A stretch of DNA of 48,512 nucleotides from Candidatus Shapirobacteria bacterium CG03_land_8_20_14_0_80_40_19. GTDB lineage: Bacteria; Patescibacteriota; Microgenomatia; UM-FILTER-40-11. The notes below the pieces were generated by a model. That model made no database searches and was not told the DNA's origin. It saw only the letters and a list, made by a program, of their open reading frames with translations. The DNA is taken from NCBI GenBank assembly GCA_002780305.1, contig PEVD01000028.1, forward strand, positions 1 through 48,512, written 5' to 3'. The position numbers were made by a program, and so were the translations under genes. This document shows positions 9,189 through 17,955 of the stretch, in pieces (the first letter of the stretch is position 1; each line of letters opens with the position of its first letter).

Positions 9189-9846
9189 ATTTTTACTCGC
9201 TAAATTTGAAAATCCAACAAAACCGGAAGAATTATTGAAAGAATTTTCTTCGATGGCAAAAAAGTCTAAAGCTTATGATGGAGATTGGCAGGGAGACGGT
9301 TGGGGAATTTCCTGGGTTGACGAAAAAGGTCTTTGGCAAACAAGAAAATCTTTACTCCCGGTTTGGGAAGAGGGAAATACTTTTGAGAGTTTCCCTAAAA
9401 CATTAATTTTGGCGGCTCATGCCAGAAGCGCTTCTTTTCCGAATCAAAAAGGTGTCATTGAATACAATCAACCCTTCGTGGACGAACCTTACGTTTTTGT
9501 TTTTAACGGTTTGTTGAAAAAAGTTTCTCTTTCTTCGCGAATACCCGGAGAAATCGGCAGTCAAAAAATCTGGTTTTTGTTAAGAAAGCTGTTGAAAAGA
9601 TTACCGCCGTTAGAAGCTTTAAAAAAAGTTAAAAATGTTTTGCGTGAAGGCGCGGTTGATCTTCAGGCTCTTAATATCGGTTTGTGTGACAAAAAAAATC
9701 TTTATCTTTTAAATTATTATTCCCAATATCCGGATTATTACCGGCTGTACCTTTTGGATCACCTTGGCAAAAAAATAATTTGTTCAGAAAAACTGGTAGG
9801 GTTTGATGATTTTAAACCATCACCACTGATTGTCCTAAAGTTGTAA
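9181..9846 (+). CDS. Class-II glutamine amidotransferase-like Ntn hydrolase (EgtC/YafJ-like)
   Basis: N-terminal MCRFLL (Cys2 nucleophile), DGWGISW, SLLPVWEE, AHARSAS, YNQPF, FVFNGLL. Start overlaps the end of lysJ. Confidence 0.85.
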   Translation: MCRFLLAKFENPTKPEELLKEFSSMAKKSKAYDGDWQGDGWGISWVDEKGLWQTRKSLLPVWEEGNTFESFPKTLILAAHARSASFPNQKGVIEYNQPFVDEPYVFVFNGLLKKVSLSSRIPGEIGSQKIWFLLRKLLKRLPPLEALKKVKNVLREGAVDLQALNIGLCDKKNLYLLNYYSQYPDYYRLYLLDHLGKKIICSEKLVGFDDFKPSPLIVLKL

Positions 9847-9875
9847 CCCGCTTTGAAAAATTGGTACAAATTCCC

Positions 9876-9889
9876 AGTGCATATGCACT
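9876..9889. repeat. Perfect 14-bp palindrome AGTGCATATGCACT
   Basis: Read directly in the 360-nt intergenic region between the Ntn hydrolase and ATP-cone genes. Confidence 0.8.
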
Positions 9890-9912
9890 ATTAATTTGTC
9901 GTAGTTTTAATT

Positions 9913-9948
9913 TGACAAATTCTTATCGTACGTACAATTAAAATCTGT
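9913..9948. repeat. 36-nt dispersed repeat copy A with dyad TTATCGTACGTACAATTA
   Basis: TGACAAATTCTTATCGTACGTACAATTAAAATCTGT; 31/36 identical to 38711..38746. Confidence 0.8.
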
Positions 9949-10128
9949 CACCTTTTTTGTACCAATAGTATAGAGGACTTTTGGCGGCCTACATAACTTT
10001 TGGCAATTGGTGGTTGGATTTATTTTTGGTTTGTGTTAATCTGGGAATACGTTTAAAATAAATCGCTTGCAGGTAAAACCGTAAAGCAGACCGGCAAGAA
10101 ACGTGATGATTTCGAAGAAAATGTAAAT

Positions 10129-10167
10129 TATCTTGCGAGGCGATATGTTTGAAGATCTCGCAAGATA
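10129..10167 (+). promoter_or_regulatory. Leader stem-loop upstream of the ATP-cone gene
   Basis: TATCTTGCGAG (10129-10139) / CTCGCAAGATA (10157-10167): perfect 11-bp stem, 17-nt loop. Confidence 0.6.
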
Positions 10168-10206
10168 CAAATTTGGAAAGTAGTTGGAAGGAGGGAGGTG
10201 AAGTAA

Positions 10207-10479
10207 ATGTTTAAAGTACAGAAAAAAGACGGAACAATAGAAGATTTTGACCGCAGTAAAATTGTCAATGGTGTGGTTAAGGCCGGATGTACTCCGGAAG
10301 AGGCGGAAAGAGTTGCCGCGGAAATTGAAGTTTGGTTGCCGACGGTTGCCGTTGACGGAGTGGTTCAATCAACCGACCTTCGGACGAAAGGGCTGGAAGT
10401 AATGAGAGTAGTGAATCCAACATGCGCGGCGACTTATGAGTCATATCAGAAGCCGGTAGAAACGCCGCCGGCTCAATAA
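10207..10479 (+). CDS. Stand-alone ATP-cone domain protein
   Basis: MFKVQKKDGTIEDFDRSKIVNGVVKAGCTPEEAERVAAEIE; RBS ggagggaggtg upstream. Confidence 0.85.
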   Translation: MFKVQKKDGTIEDFDRSKIVNGVVKAGCTPEEAERVAAEIEVWLPTVAVDGVVQSTDLRTKGLEVMRVVNPTCAATYESYQKPVETPPAQ

Positions 10480-10521
10480 ATTTGTGGATTGATTTAACCT
10501 ATGGGTTTTGTTAAAATAGGG

Positions 10522-10553
10522 ATCTCCGCTTGAAAATTGGCGGAGATTTCTTT
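10522..10553 (+). terminator. Rho-independent-terminator-like hairpin between the ATP-cone gene and fusA
   Basis: ATCTCCGC-10 nt-GCGGAGAT followed by TTCTTT. Confidence 0.6.
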
Positions 10554-10565
10554 AATGACAAAATT

Positions 10566-12662
10566 ATGGCGCAAATAACCAAAACAACACAAAGAGACGT
10601 CCCTCTGGATAAAGTCCGGAATATCGGCATTATCGCCCATATTGACGCCGGTAAGACTACGACTACCGAGCGGATCTTGTTTTATACCGGCAAGACTTAC
10701 AAGTTGGGTAATATTGATGACGGAACCACGGTGACTGACTGGATGGATCAGGAAAGGGAAAGAGGCATCACCATTGTTTCGGCGGCAATTACCACTTTTT
10801 GGAAAGAATGCCGTATCAATATCATCGATACCCCCGGCCACGTTGATTTTACCGCCGAAGTGGAGCGGTCGCTGCGGGTTTTAGACGGCGGGATTACCGT
10901 TTTTGACGCCGAAGAAGGCGTCCAGTCCCAATCAGAAACAGTTTGGCGCCAAGCGGACAAGTATCATGTCCCCCGGTTAATCTTTTTGAATAAAATGGAT
11001 AAGCTTGGGGCCAACTTCAAAGGAACTTTGGAAATGATTAAAGACCGGTTGGGGGTAAAATTGGCAGTTTTGGCTTATCCGATCGGGGCGGAACAAAACT
11101 TTAAGGGGCTAATTTTACTTTTGGAGAAAAAAGCTCTCTATTGGGACCAGGATGCCACCGGCATTAATTTCGAGGAAAAAGAAATCCCCGCCGAGATGCA
11201 GGCAGAGATTGCCCAAGCCCGGCATGAGCTGATTGAACAGATTTGCGCCGAAGATGAAACCTTACTGGAAAAATATTTGAAAGGAGAAGAGCCAACCCTG
11301 CCGGAATTAAAAGCTTCTTTAAGGCAGTCCGTCATTGCTTATAAATTGGTCCCCGTTTACAGCGGTTCTTCCCTGCGTAATAAAGGAGTCCAGCCGCTTC
11401 TTGACGGAGTAATCGATTTTCTTCCCTCTCCTTTAGATGTCCCCCCGGTTTTAGGCATTAATCCTAAAACAGGAGAACAGGAATCCAGAGGGCCAACAAA
11501 AGAAGAACCGCTTTCCGCCCTGGCTTTCAAAATCCAGGTTGACCCGCACGTAGGAAAATTAACTTATTTGCGGATTTATTCCGGAGTATTGAAAGCCGGT
11601 TCCACTGTTTACAATTCAATCAAAAAAGATGAGGAAAGAATCGGCCGTTTGCTTTTAATGCATGCTGATAAAAAGGAAGAAATTATGGAAGGATACGCCG
11701 GTGAAATTGTGGCGGCCATTGGGTTGACCAAAACCGGTACCGGCGATACGCTTTGCGACCATACCAAACCAATAATACTGGAGTCAATTAAGTTCCCCGA
11801 GCCGGTGATTTCTCTGGCAATTGAGCCGAAAACAAAGGCGGATCAGGAAAAATTAGGCCTTGCTCTCAACCGTCTTGCCGAAGAAGACCCGACTTTTAAA
11901 GTAAAAATTAATCATGAAACCGGCCAGACGATTATTGCCGGAATGGGTGAGTTGCATTTGGAAATTTTGACGGAAAGAATGAGGCGTGAGTTTGGCGTTG
12001 ACGCCACCACCGGCGCCCCCCAAGTTGCCTACAAAGAAACCATTACCAAAATTGCCGAGGGTGAGGGTAAATATATTCATCAATCGGGAGGCCATGGCCA
12101 GTATGGTCATTGTTGGCTGAGGGTTGAACCAAAACCGAGGGGCGAAGGCTATGAATTTGTTTCAGAAGTTAAAGGCGGGGCGATCCCGGCCAACTTTATT
12201 CCGCCGATTGAAAAAGGAGCCAAAGAAGCGATGGAAAACGGAGTTTTAGCCGGTTTTCCCGTAGTTGATGTGAAGGTAGTTGTTTATGACGGGTCATTTC
12301 ATGAGGTCGATTCTTCGGAAATTGCTTTTAAAATTGCCGGGTCGCAGGCGCTCCGGACGGCGGTGCGAAATGCCGGTTTGACCCTGCTTGAGCCGATCAT
12401 GAAGGTGGAAGTGACCACCCCGGAAGAATTTATGGGTCCGGTAATCGGCGATCTTTCCAGCCGGAGAGCGCAAATAATGGGGACGGAAATCCGGGGGAAT
12501 GCCAGAATTGTTATCGCTTTAGTCCCGTTGGCGGAGATTTCCGGATACTCAACTACACTGCGCAGTTTGAGCCAGGGAAGGGCCAATTATTATATGGAAC
12601 CTTCGCATTACCAGGAGGTTCCCAAAAGCGTTATTGAAACGATTGTTGCAAAAAGAGCCTGA
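10566..12662 (+). CDS. fusA: Elongation factor G
   Basis: NIGIIAHIDAGKTTTTERILFYTG, DTPGHVDF, NKMDKLGA. Confidence 0.98.
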   Translation: MAQITKTTQRDVPLDKVRNIGIIAHIDAGKTTTTERILFYTGKTYKLGNIDDGTTVTDWMDQERERGITIVSAAITTFWKECRINIIDTPGHVDFTAEVERSLRVLDGGITVFDAEEGVQSQSETVWRQADKYHVPRLIFLNKMDKLGANFKGTLEMIKDRLGVKLAVLAYPIGAEQNFKGLILLLEKKALYWDQDATGINFEEKEIPAEMQAEIAQARHELIEQICAEDETLLEKYLKGEEPTLPELKASLRQSVIAYKLVPVYSGSSLRNKGVQPLLDGVIDFLPSPLDVPPVLGINPKTGEQESRGPTKEEPLSALAFKIQVDPHVGKLTYLRIYSGVLKAGSTVYNSIKKDEERIGRLLLMHADKKEEIMEGYAGEIVAAIGLTKTGTGDTLCDHTKPIILESIKFPEPVISLAIEPKTKADQEKLGLALNRLAEEDPTFKVKINHETGQTIIAGMGELHLEILTERMRREFGVDATTGAPQVAYKETITKIAEGEGKYIHQSGGHGQYGHCWLRVEPKPRGEGYEFVSEVKGGAIPANFIPPIEKGAKEAMENGVLAGFPVVDVKVVVYDGSFHEVDSSEIAFKIAGSQALRTAVRNAGLTLLEPIMKVEVTTPEEFMGPVIGDLSSRRAQIMGTEIRGNARIVIALVPLAEISGYSTTLRSLSQGRANYYMEPSHYQEVPKSVIETIVAKRA

Positions 12663-12699
12663 ATTTGGTATATTGGTAAAGATATTGACTTTGAAGGTG

Positions 12700-12802
12700 G
12701 ACAGTAGAAAATAGAAGCTGGATTTTTGAAACTGGAAGATAGAAGGTGGAAGTCTACCTTCTGATTTCTAACTTCAAGATCTAACTTCAAGTTTCTGTAG
12801 TC
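12700..12802. repeat. Fold-back (imperfect inverted repeat) between fusA and tuf
   Basis: GACAGTAGAAA...TTTCTGTAGTC with central AGAAGGT(8 nt)ACCTTCT hairpin; iterated word aacttcaag. Confidence 0.65.
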
Positions 12803-12842
12803 TATCGTCAAAAATTATTTATATTATTTATAGGAGGAACAA

Positions 12843-14039
12843 ATGGCAGAAGCATCAAAAACATTCGTGCGGAACAAACCGCATTTAAATATCGGTACCA
12901 TCGGTCACGTTGACCATGGAAAAACCACTCTTTCGGCCGCGATCAGCACGGTTTTAGCCAAACAACCGGGTAGCACGACTAAAGCTTACGGATTTTTCGA
13001 TATTGACAATGCTCCGGAAGAAAAAGAAAGAGGAGTGACCATCAATATTTCCCACATTGAGTACGAAACTGAAAAGAGACACTACGCTCATATCGACTGT
13101 CCCGGCCATGCCGACTATATTAAGAATATGATTACCGGGGCAGCCCAAATGGATGGAGCGATTTTGGTCGTTTCCGCCCCTGACGGCCCGATGCCGCAAA
13201 CCAAAGAGCATTTGTTGCTGGCCAAACAAGTCAATGTGCCGGCCTTGGTTGTTTTTTTGAATAAATGCGATATGGTTGACGATCCGGAACTGCTGGATTT
13301 GGTGGAAATGGAAATAAGGGAGCTTTTAACCAAATATCAATTCCCCGGAGATAAGACTCCGATTATCCGCGGATCGGCGCTGAAAGCGCTTGAGGGAGAT
13401 GCCGAGGCAGAAAAAGGGATTTTAGAGTTAATGAAACAGGTAGATGAATTTATTCCGGAGCCGGCAAGGGAACTTGATAAGCCTTTCTTAATGCCGGTGG
13501 AGGATGTTTTTTCTATCAAGGGCCGGGGTACGGTGGTTACCGGAAGAATTGGCCGCGGCGTGGTCAAAGTCAATGAAGAAGTTGAAATTGTCGGCATCCG
13601 CCCGACCAAAAAGTCAGTGGTGACAGGGGTGGAAATGTTCCGCAAAACCTTAGACCAGGGCCAGGCGGGCGACAATGTCGGACTTCTTCTTAGGGGAATA
13701 GAAAAAGAGGATGTTGAAAGAGGCCAAGTTGTGGCTAAACCGGGTTCGGTTACTCCTCATACTAAATTTGAGGCGGAAGTCTATATTTTAACCAAGGAAG
13801 AAGGAGGAAGGCATACGCCGTTCTTTTCCGGATACCGGCCTCAATTCTATGTTCGGACAACCGATGTGACCGGAACCGTGGCTCTTCCCACCGGAGTTGA
13901 GATGGTTATGCCCGGAGACAATGCCAAGATGACCATTGAACTGATTGTTCCGGTGGCAATGGAAGAAGGCTTGCGATTTGCTATCAGGGAAGGCGGTCAT
14001 ACGGTCGGAGCCGGCGCAATCTCGAAAATATTGGCATAA
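12843..14039 (+). CDS. tuf: Elongation factor Tu
   Basis: [47 protein letters not shown]. Confidence 0.99.
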   Translation: MAEASKTFVRNKPHLNIGTIGHVDHGKTTLSAAISTVLAKQPGSTTKAYGFFDIDNAPEEKERGVTINISHIEYETEKRHYAHIDCPGHADYIKNMITGAAQMDGAILVVSAPDGPMPQTKEHLLLAKQVNVPALVVFLNKCDMVDDPELLDLVEMEIRELLTKYQFPGDKTPIIRGSALKALEGDAEAEKGILELMKQVDEFIPEPARELDKPFLMPVEDVFSIKGRGTVVTGRIGRGVVKVNEEVEIVGIRPTKKSVVTGVEMFRKTLDQGQAGDNVGLLLRGIEKEDVERGQVVAKPGSVTPHTKFEAEVYILTKEEGGRHTPFFSGYRPQFYVRTTDVTGTVALPTGVEMVMPGDNAKMTIELIVPVAMEEGLRFAIREGGHTVGAGAISKILA

Positions 14040-14054
14040 TTAATTTAGAAAAAC

Positions 14055-14086
14055 AAGGAGTCTCCTTAAGTATTCAAGGAGACTCC
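14055..14086. terminator. Hairpin downstream of tuf
   Basis: GGAGTCTCCTT(8 nt)AAGGAGACTCC, perfect 11-bp stem. Confidence 0.6.
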
Positions 14087-14114
14087 CTAAAGAAAATAAA
14101 AAGAACTTTAAAAA

Positions 14115-14423
14115 ATGGATAAAGGTCGAATAAGGATAAGACTAAAATCATATGATCATCGGGTGGTTGATGAAGCGGCAGCAAAAATTGTTGAAACTGC
14201 CATGCTTAGTGGGGCTAAAGTAACCGGCCCTATTCCTTTGCCGACCGGAAGAAAGCTGATAGTTGTCCTTACCAGTCCGCATACCGACAAGGACGCCAGA
14301 GATCAGTATGAAATGCTGACCCACAAAAGGCTTATTGATATTACTTCTCCGACGCAAAAAACAATCGAAAGCCTTCAGCACATGGAATTGCCTGCCGGGG
14401 TTGATATCGAGATCAAAATGTAA
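14115..14423 (+). CDS. rpsJ: Ribosomal protein S10
   Basis: [27 protein letters not shown]...; order. Confidence 0.98.
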   Translation: MDKGRIRIRLKSYDHRVVDEAAAKIVETAMLSGAKVTGPIPLPTGRKLIVVLTSPHTDKDARDQYEMLTHKRLIDITSPTQKTIESLQHMELPAGVDIEIKM

Positions 14424-14483
14424 TATAATCTTAATGATGTTGGAGGAAAAAATCTTTTAACTTTATTTTTTTAGGGTTAGTAA

Positions 14484-14511
14484 AAAGAGCGTTTCCAACG
14501 CTCTTTATTTT
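14484..14511 (+). terminator. Terminator/attenuator-like hairpin upstream of rplC
   Basis: AAAGAGCGTT-TCC-AACGCTCTTT (10-bp perfect stem) followed by an ATTTTT tract. Confidence 0.6.
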
Positions 14512-14519
14512 TGGAAAAA

Positions 14520-14945
14520 ATGAAATCAGTAATTGTGGCCAAATCAGAAATGCAAACCGTCTTTGATAAAGACGGGCAGGCTTTTGCCGCGACCGGTCTT
14601 ATCGCCCGGCCTTGGGTGGAGGATTTTAATCTTGGGGATATGGTTTCCGTAACCGGTATTTCCAAAGGAAAAGGCTTTGCCGGGGTGGTTAAAAGATGGC
14701 ATTTTAAAGGCGGACCGAGGACTCATGGCCAGTCGGATCGGGAAAGAGCCCCGGGTTCCAGCGGTCCAACCACGACTCCGGGGAAGGTTCATAAGGGAAG
14801 CCGCCGGCCGGGAAGAATGGGGAGTGAAAAAGTTACCGTTAAAAATCTTGAAATTTTGAAAGTTGATTCGGAGGCTAATTTTATATGGGTAAAAGGAGCT
14901 GTTCCGGGGAGAAAGGGCGCCTTTTTGGTTATTAGTAAAATCTAG
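14520..14945 (+). CDS. rplC: Ribosomal protein L3 (short form)
   Basis: [29 protein letters not shown]...[19 protein letters not shown]...VKGAVPG. Confidence 0.93.
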   Translation: MKSVIVAKSEMQTVFDKDGQAFAATGLIARPWVEDFNLGDMVSVTGISKGKGFAGVVKRWHFKGGPRTHGQSDRERAPGSSGPTTTPGKVHKGSRRPGRMGSEKVTVKNLEILKVDSEANFIWVKGAVPGRKGAFLVISKI

Positions 14946-15581
14946 ATGAAAAGCGTTAAATTAGTGTCCATTAATCAGCAGGCGGAGAAAGCCGGCGAGA
15001 AAACCGTCGGGGTGGATTTTTTTGGCATCCGGTCCAATCCGGTTTTAGTTTCCCAGTCGGTAAGGAAATTTTTGAGTAATCAAAGAAAGGGTTACGGGAA
15101 GGCCAAAACCCGTGGGCAAGTTAACGGCAGCGGAGTGAAAATTTGGAATCAAAAGGGGACGGGACGAGCCAGGCACGGTGATAGACAGGCGCCAATCTTT
15201 GTCGGCGGAGGCAAGGCCCATGGACCGACCGGGAGGCAAAAATACAGCCTGCGGCTTAACCAAAAAATGAATCAAAAAGCGATCTATTCCGTTTTAAGCT
15301 CAAAACTTGAAGAGAAAAATCTCTATTTATTGGAAAATTTTAAGATTACTAAAACAAAAGAAGCCTCTTCTTTTTTGGAAAAGGCGAGAAAAAATCTGAA
15401 ATTAGAAGGGAAAGTGATGATATTGCATGGCCCAAAAGAAGAAATAGTTAAATATTTTCGTAATTTGGTACGAACAGAAGTGCTTAACGCGGCGAATATT
15501 AATGTTTATCGGCTTCTTAAGGCGGGGTCGCTTTTAATTACTCAGGGTGGGCTGGCGGAGATTGTTAAAGAAAATGATTAA
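14946..15581 (+). CDS. rplD: Ribosomal protein L4
   Basis: GTGRARHGDRQAPIFVGGGKAHGPTGR; order. Confidence 0.96.
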   Translation: MKSVKLVSINQQAEKAGEKTVGVDFFGIRSNPVLVSQSVRKFLSNQRKGYGKAKTRGQVNGSGVKIWNQKGTGRARHGDRQAPIFVGGGKAHGPTGRQKYSLRLNQKMNQKAIYSVLSSKLEEKNLYLLENFKITKTKEASSFLEKARKNLKLEGKVMILHGPKEEIVKYFRNLVRTEVLNAANINVYRLLKAGSLLITQGGLAEIVKEND

Positions 15582-15858
15582 ATTTGAACCCATTATCACC
15601 GAAACAACCATTGCCAATGCTCAAAAAAATTGGTTCACCTTCCGGGCCTTACCCTTGGAAAACAAAAATAGTCTAAAAGAAAAAATTGAAAAAACGTTTA
15701 AAGTTGATGTTTTGGCGGTAAAAACAATGGTTATGAAAGGGAAAAACAAAAGATCGCTGAAAAGCAGGAAAATCATCAAGCAGGGCGACTGGAAAAAAGT
15801 TCTGGTCAGATTAAAAGACGGCCAAAAAATTGATTTGTTTGAACTGGGGGGGAAGTGA
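15574..15858 (+). CDS. rplW: Ribosomal protein L23
   Basis: FEPIITETTIANAQKNWFTFRA...; overlaps the rplD stop. Confidence 0.93.
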   Translation: MIKFEPIITETTIANAQKNWFTFRALPLENKNSLKEKIEKTFKVDVLAVKTMVMKGKNKRSLKSRKIIKQGDWKKVLVRLKDGQKIDLFELGGK

Positions 15859-15863
15859 AATAA

Positions 15864-16607
15864 ATGGCAAACAAGCTGAAAAAAATATTAAAAAAGAAGG
15901 GCGGCCGGGATAATGCGGGGCGTGTTTCCGTCCAGCACCAAGGCGGAGGCAGTAAGAATTTTTTGCGGAAAATTGATTTTAAAAGGGAAAAAGAAAACAT
16001 TGTCGGGACTGTCCGGGCCATAGAGTATGATCCTAACCGCAATGTTCAAATCGGCTTAATTTACTATTCGGACGGCGAAAAAAGATATATCCTTTTGCCG
16101 CTCGGGTTAAATATCGGTGACCAGATTGTTTCCGGAAGTGACGTGGAAGTAAAACTGGGCAATTGTCTGCCCCTTTCCGGTATTCCCATTGGAACACCGT
16201 TTCATAATTTGGAATTGTCTCCGGGAAGGGGCGGCCAGATGTTGAGAAGTGCCGGGACAATGGCCTTGATTTTATCCAAAGAAGCGGGGATGGCTCAAAT
16301 TAAGCTTCCTTCGGGGGAAACAAGGTTTTTTTCTTTATTGTGCAAAGCAACTATCGGTCAGCTGGCCAATACTGACCAAAAACTTAAAAAATTAAGAAAA
16401 GCGGGAGATAGCCGGCATCGGGGGATCAGACCAACAGTTAGGGGTGTCGCGAAAAATCCCCATTCCCATCCGCACGGAGGAGGAGAAGGCCGCAGTGGAA
16501 TAGGAATGCCCGGACCGAAAACTCCTTGGGGTAAACCGGCCCGGGGTAAAAAAACCAGAAAAAGAGTAAAATACAGCGACAAATTTATTATTAAAAGAAG
16601 AAATTAA
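15864..16607 (+). CDS. rplB: Ribosomal protein L2
   Basis: [28 protein letters not shown]...[17 protein letters not shown]. Confidence 0.98.
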   Translation: MANKLKKILKKKGGRDNAGRVSVQHQGGGSKNFLRKIDFKREKENIVGTVRAIEYDPNRNVQIGLIYYSDGEKRYILLPLGLNIGDQIVSGSDVEVKLGNCLPLSGIPIGTPFHNLELSPGRGGQMLRSAGTMALILSKEAGMAQIKLPSGETRFFSLLCKATIGQLANTDQKLKKLRKAGDSRHRGIRPTVRGVAKNPHSHPHGGGEGRSGIGMPGPKTPWGKPARGKKTRKRVKYSDKFIIKRRN

Positions 16608-16615
16608 TAAAAAAT

Positions 16616-16900
16616 ATGGGAAGATCAAGCAAAAAAGGACCGTATTTGGATGAAAATTTGGTTAAAAAAGTCGCGGCCCAGAAAGCGGCTGGGAAAAAAG
16701 AGCCGATTAAAACTTGGGCGAGATCGTCACAACTTTCCCCCGAGTTTGTCGGCTACACTTTTTTGGTCCATAACGGGCGTGCCTTTATTAGTGTTTTTGT
16801 GACCGAAGACATGGTTGGACACCGGTTGGGTGAATTTTCACCCACTAGGACTTTTAGGGGCCATGGCCAAGTGGTAAAGAGAACTATGGACAAAACATAG
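16616..16900 (+). CDS. rpsS: Ribosomal protein S19
   Basis: [19 protein letters not shown]...[17 protein letters not shown]. Confidence 0.97.
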   Translation: MGRSSKKGPYLDENLVKKVAAQKAAGKKEPIKTWARSSQLSPEFVGYTFLVHNGRAFISVFVTEDMVGHRLGEFSPTRTFRGHGQVVKRTMDKT

Positions 16901-16922
16901 TAAATAATCCCTTGCAAATAAT

Positions 16923-17321
16923 ATGGAAATAAAAGCGAATGTTAGTTTTATCAGAATGAGCGCTCAGAAATTGAGACTGCTGACTGACGGTTTAAGAAAT
17001 TTAAGCCCCAAAGCGGCAATGCAAAAATTGCAGTTTCATCCTCAAAAAGGAAAGATTTTTTTTGAGAAATTGATAAAACAAGCAGTTGCCAATGCCGTCA
17101 ATAATTTTAAATTGTCTGAAGAAAATTTATTTATTAAACGGCTTGAAGTTAACGATGGTCCGGGCTTGAAAAGAATGGATAAATCTCACGGAGCGAGGTT
17201 TGACCGAGGGATGATTAAGAAAAGAAGCTCAAAACTGCTTTTGGTTTTAGACGAAAGAGAAGCAAAAAAAGTAGAAGTTATTAAGAAAAAAGAAGGAAAA
17301 ATCCATGGGACAAAAAATTAA
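16923..17321 (+). CDS. rplV: Ribosomal protein L22
   Basis: VSFIRMSAQKLRLLTDGLR...; order. Confidence 0.95.
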   Translation: MEIKANVSFIRMSAQKLRLLTDGLRNLSPKAAMQKLQFHPQKGKIFFEKLIKQAVANAVNNFKLSEENLFIKRLEVNDGPGLKRMDKSHGARFDRGMIKKRSSKLLLVLDEREAKKVEVIKKKEGKIHGTKN

Positions 17322-17955
17322 CCCTATCATTTTTAGGATCGGTAGTAAATATTCTTGGAGTTCTATTTGGTTTGCCGATCATAAGGCTTTCAAAAAGACC
17401 CTGCTTGAAGATATTGCTTTAAGGAAATTCTTGATGGATAGGCTTAAATTGGCCGGAATCATTGGGGTAAAGATTGAAAGATCAATAAATAAAATAAAAA
17501 TTACCCCCCAAGTTACCCGTCCTGGGGTAGTTATCGGCCGGGGAGGAAGTGGATTGGAAGAGCTTAAAAAACAGCTCTGCAAAATGGTTTTTCTGCCCGA
17601 TCCGGAGAAAAATTTAGAAATTTCACCCCAAGAGATAAAGAATCCTGATATTTCGGCCTATTTTGTGGCCCAGAAAATTTCGGAACAGATTGCCAAGAGA
17701 ATGCCCTATAGACAAGCGGTAAGAAGAGCAAGGGAAAGGACGATGACCGCCGGGGCAAAAGGGATTAAAATTGCCTTGTCCGGCCGGATTGCCGGAGCGG
17801 AGATTGCCCGCACGCAGAAATATACAAATGGTTCAATTCCCCTTCAAACCCTGCGGGCAAAAATAGATTTTGCCGATGTGCCCTCACTTACCCGGTCCGG
17901 TTATGTCGGGGTTAAAGTTTGGATAAACCAAGGAGAAAAAGATGTTATCGCCTAA
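17305..17955 (+). CDS. rpsC: Ribosomal protein S3
   Basis: MGQKINPIIFRIG...GVVIGRGGSGLEELKKQL... Confidence 0.97.
   Translation: MGQKINPIIFRIGSKYSWSSIWFADHKAFKKTLLEDIALRKFLMDRLKLAGIIGVKIERSINKIKITPQVTRPGVVIGRGGSGLEELKKQLCKMVFLPDPEKNLEISPQEIKNPDISAYFVAQKISEQIAKRMPYRQAVRRARERTMTAGAKGIKIALSGRIAGAEIARTQKYTNGSIPLQTLRAKIDFADVPSLTRSGYVGVKVWINQGEKDVIA

Noticed and set aside
9181-9846. Assigning the Ntn protein as a biosynthetic glutamine amidotransferase (PurF/GlmS/AsnB-type)
   Set aside because: No fused or adjacent synthase domain; the MCR...DGWG...ARSAS pattern fits the EgtC/YafJ stand-alone group better.
10036-10368. 110-aa minus-strand ORF over the ATP-cone leader and gene
   Set aside because: Antisense to a well-supported ATP-cone gene, low-complexity translation, no RBS or domain.
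11853-13675. Multiple long minus-strand ORFs over fusA/tuf (e.g. 11853-12110, 12299-12586, 13337-13675)
   Set aside because: Shadow ORFs of highly conserved, codon-biased genes on the plus strand.
16033-16628. Minus-strand ORFs opposite rplB
   Set aside because: Shadow ORFs; the sense strand is unmistakable L2.
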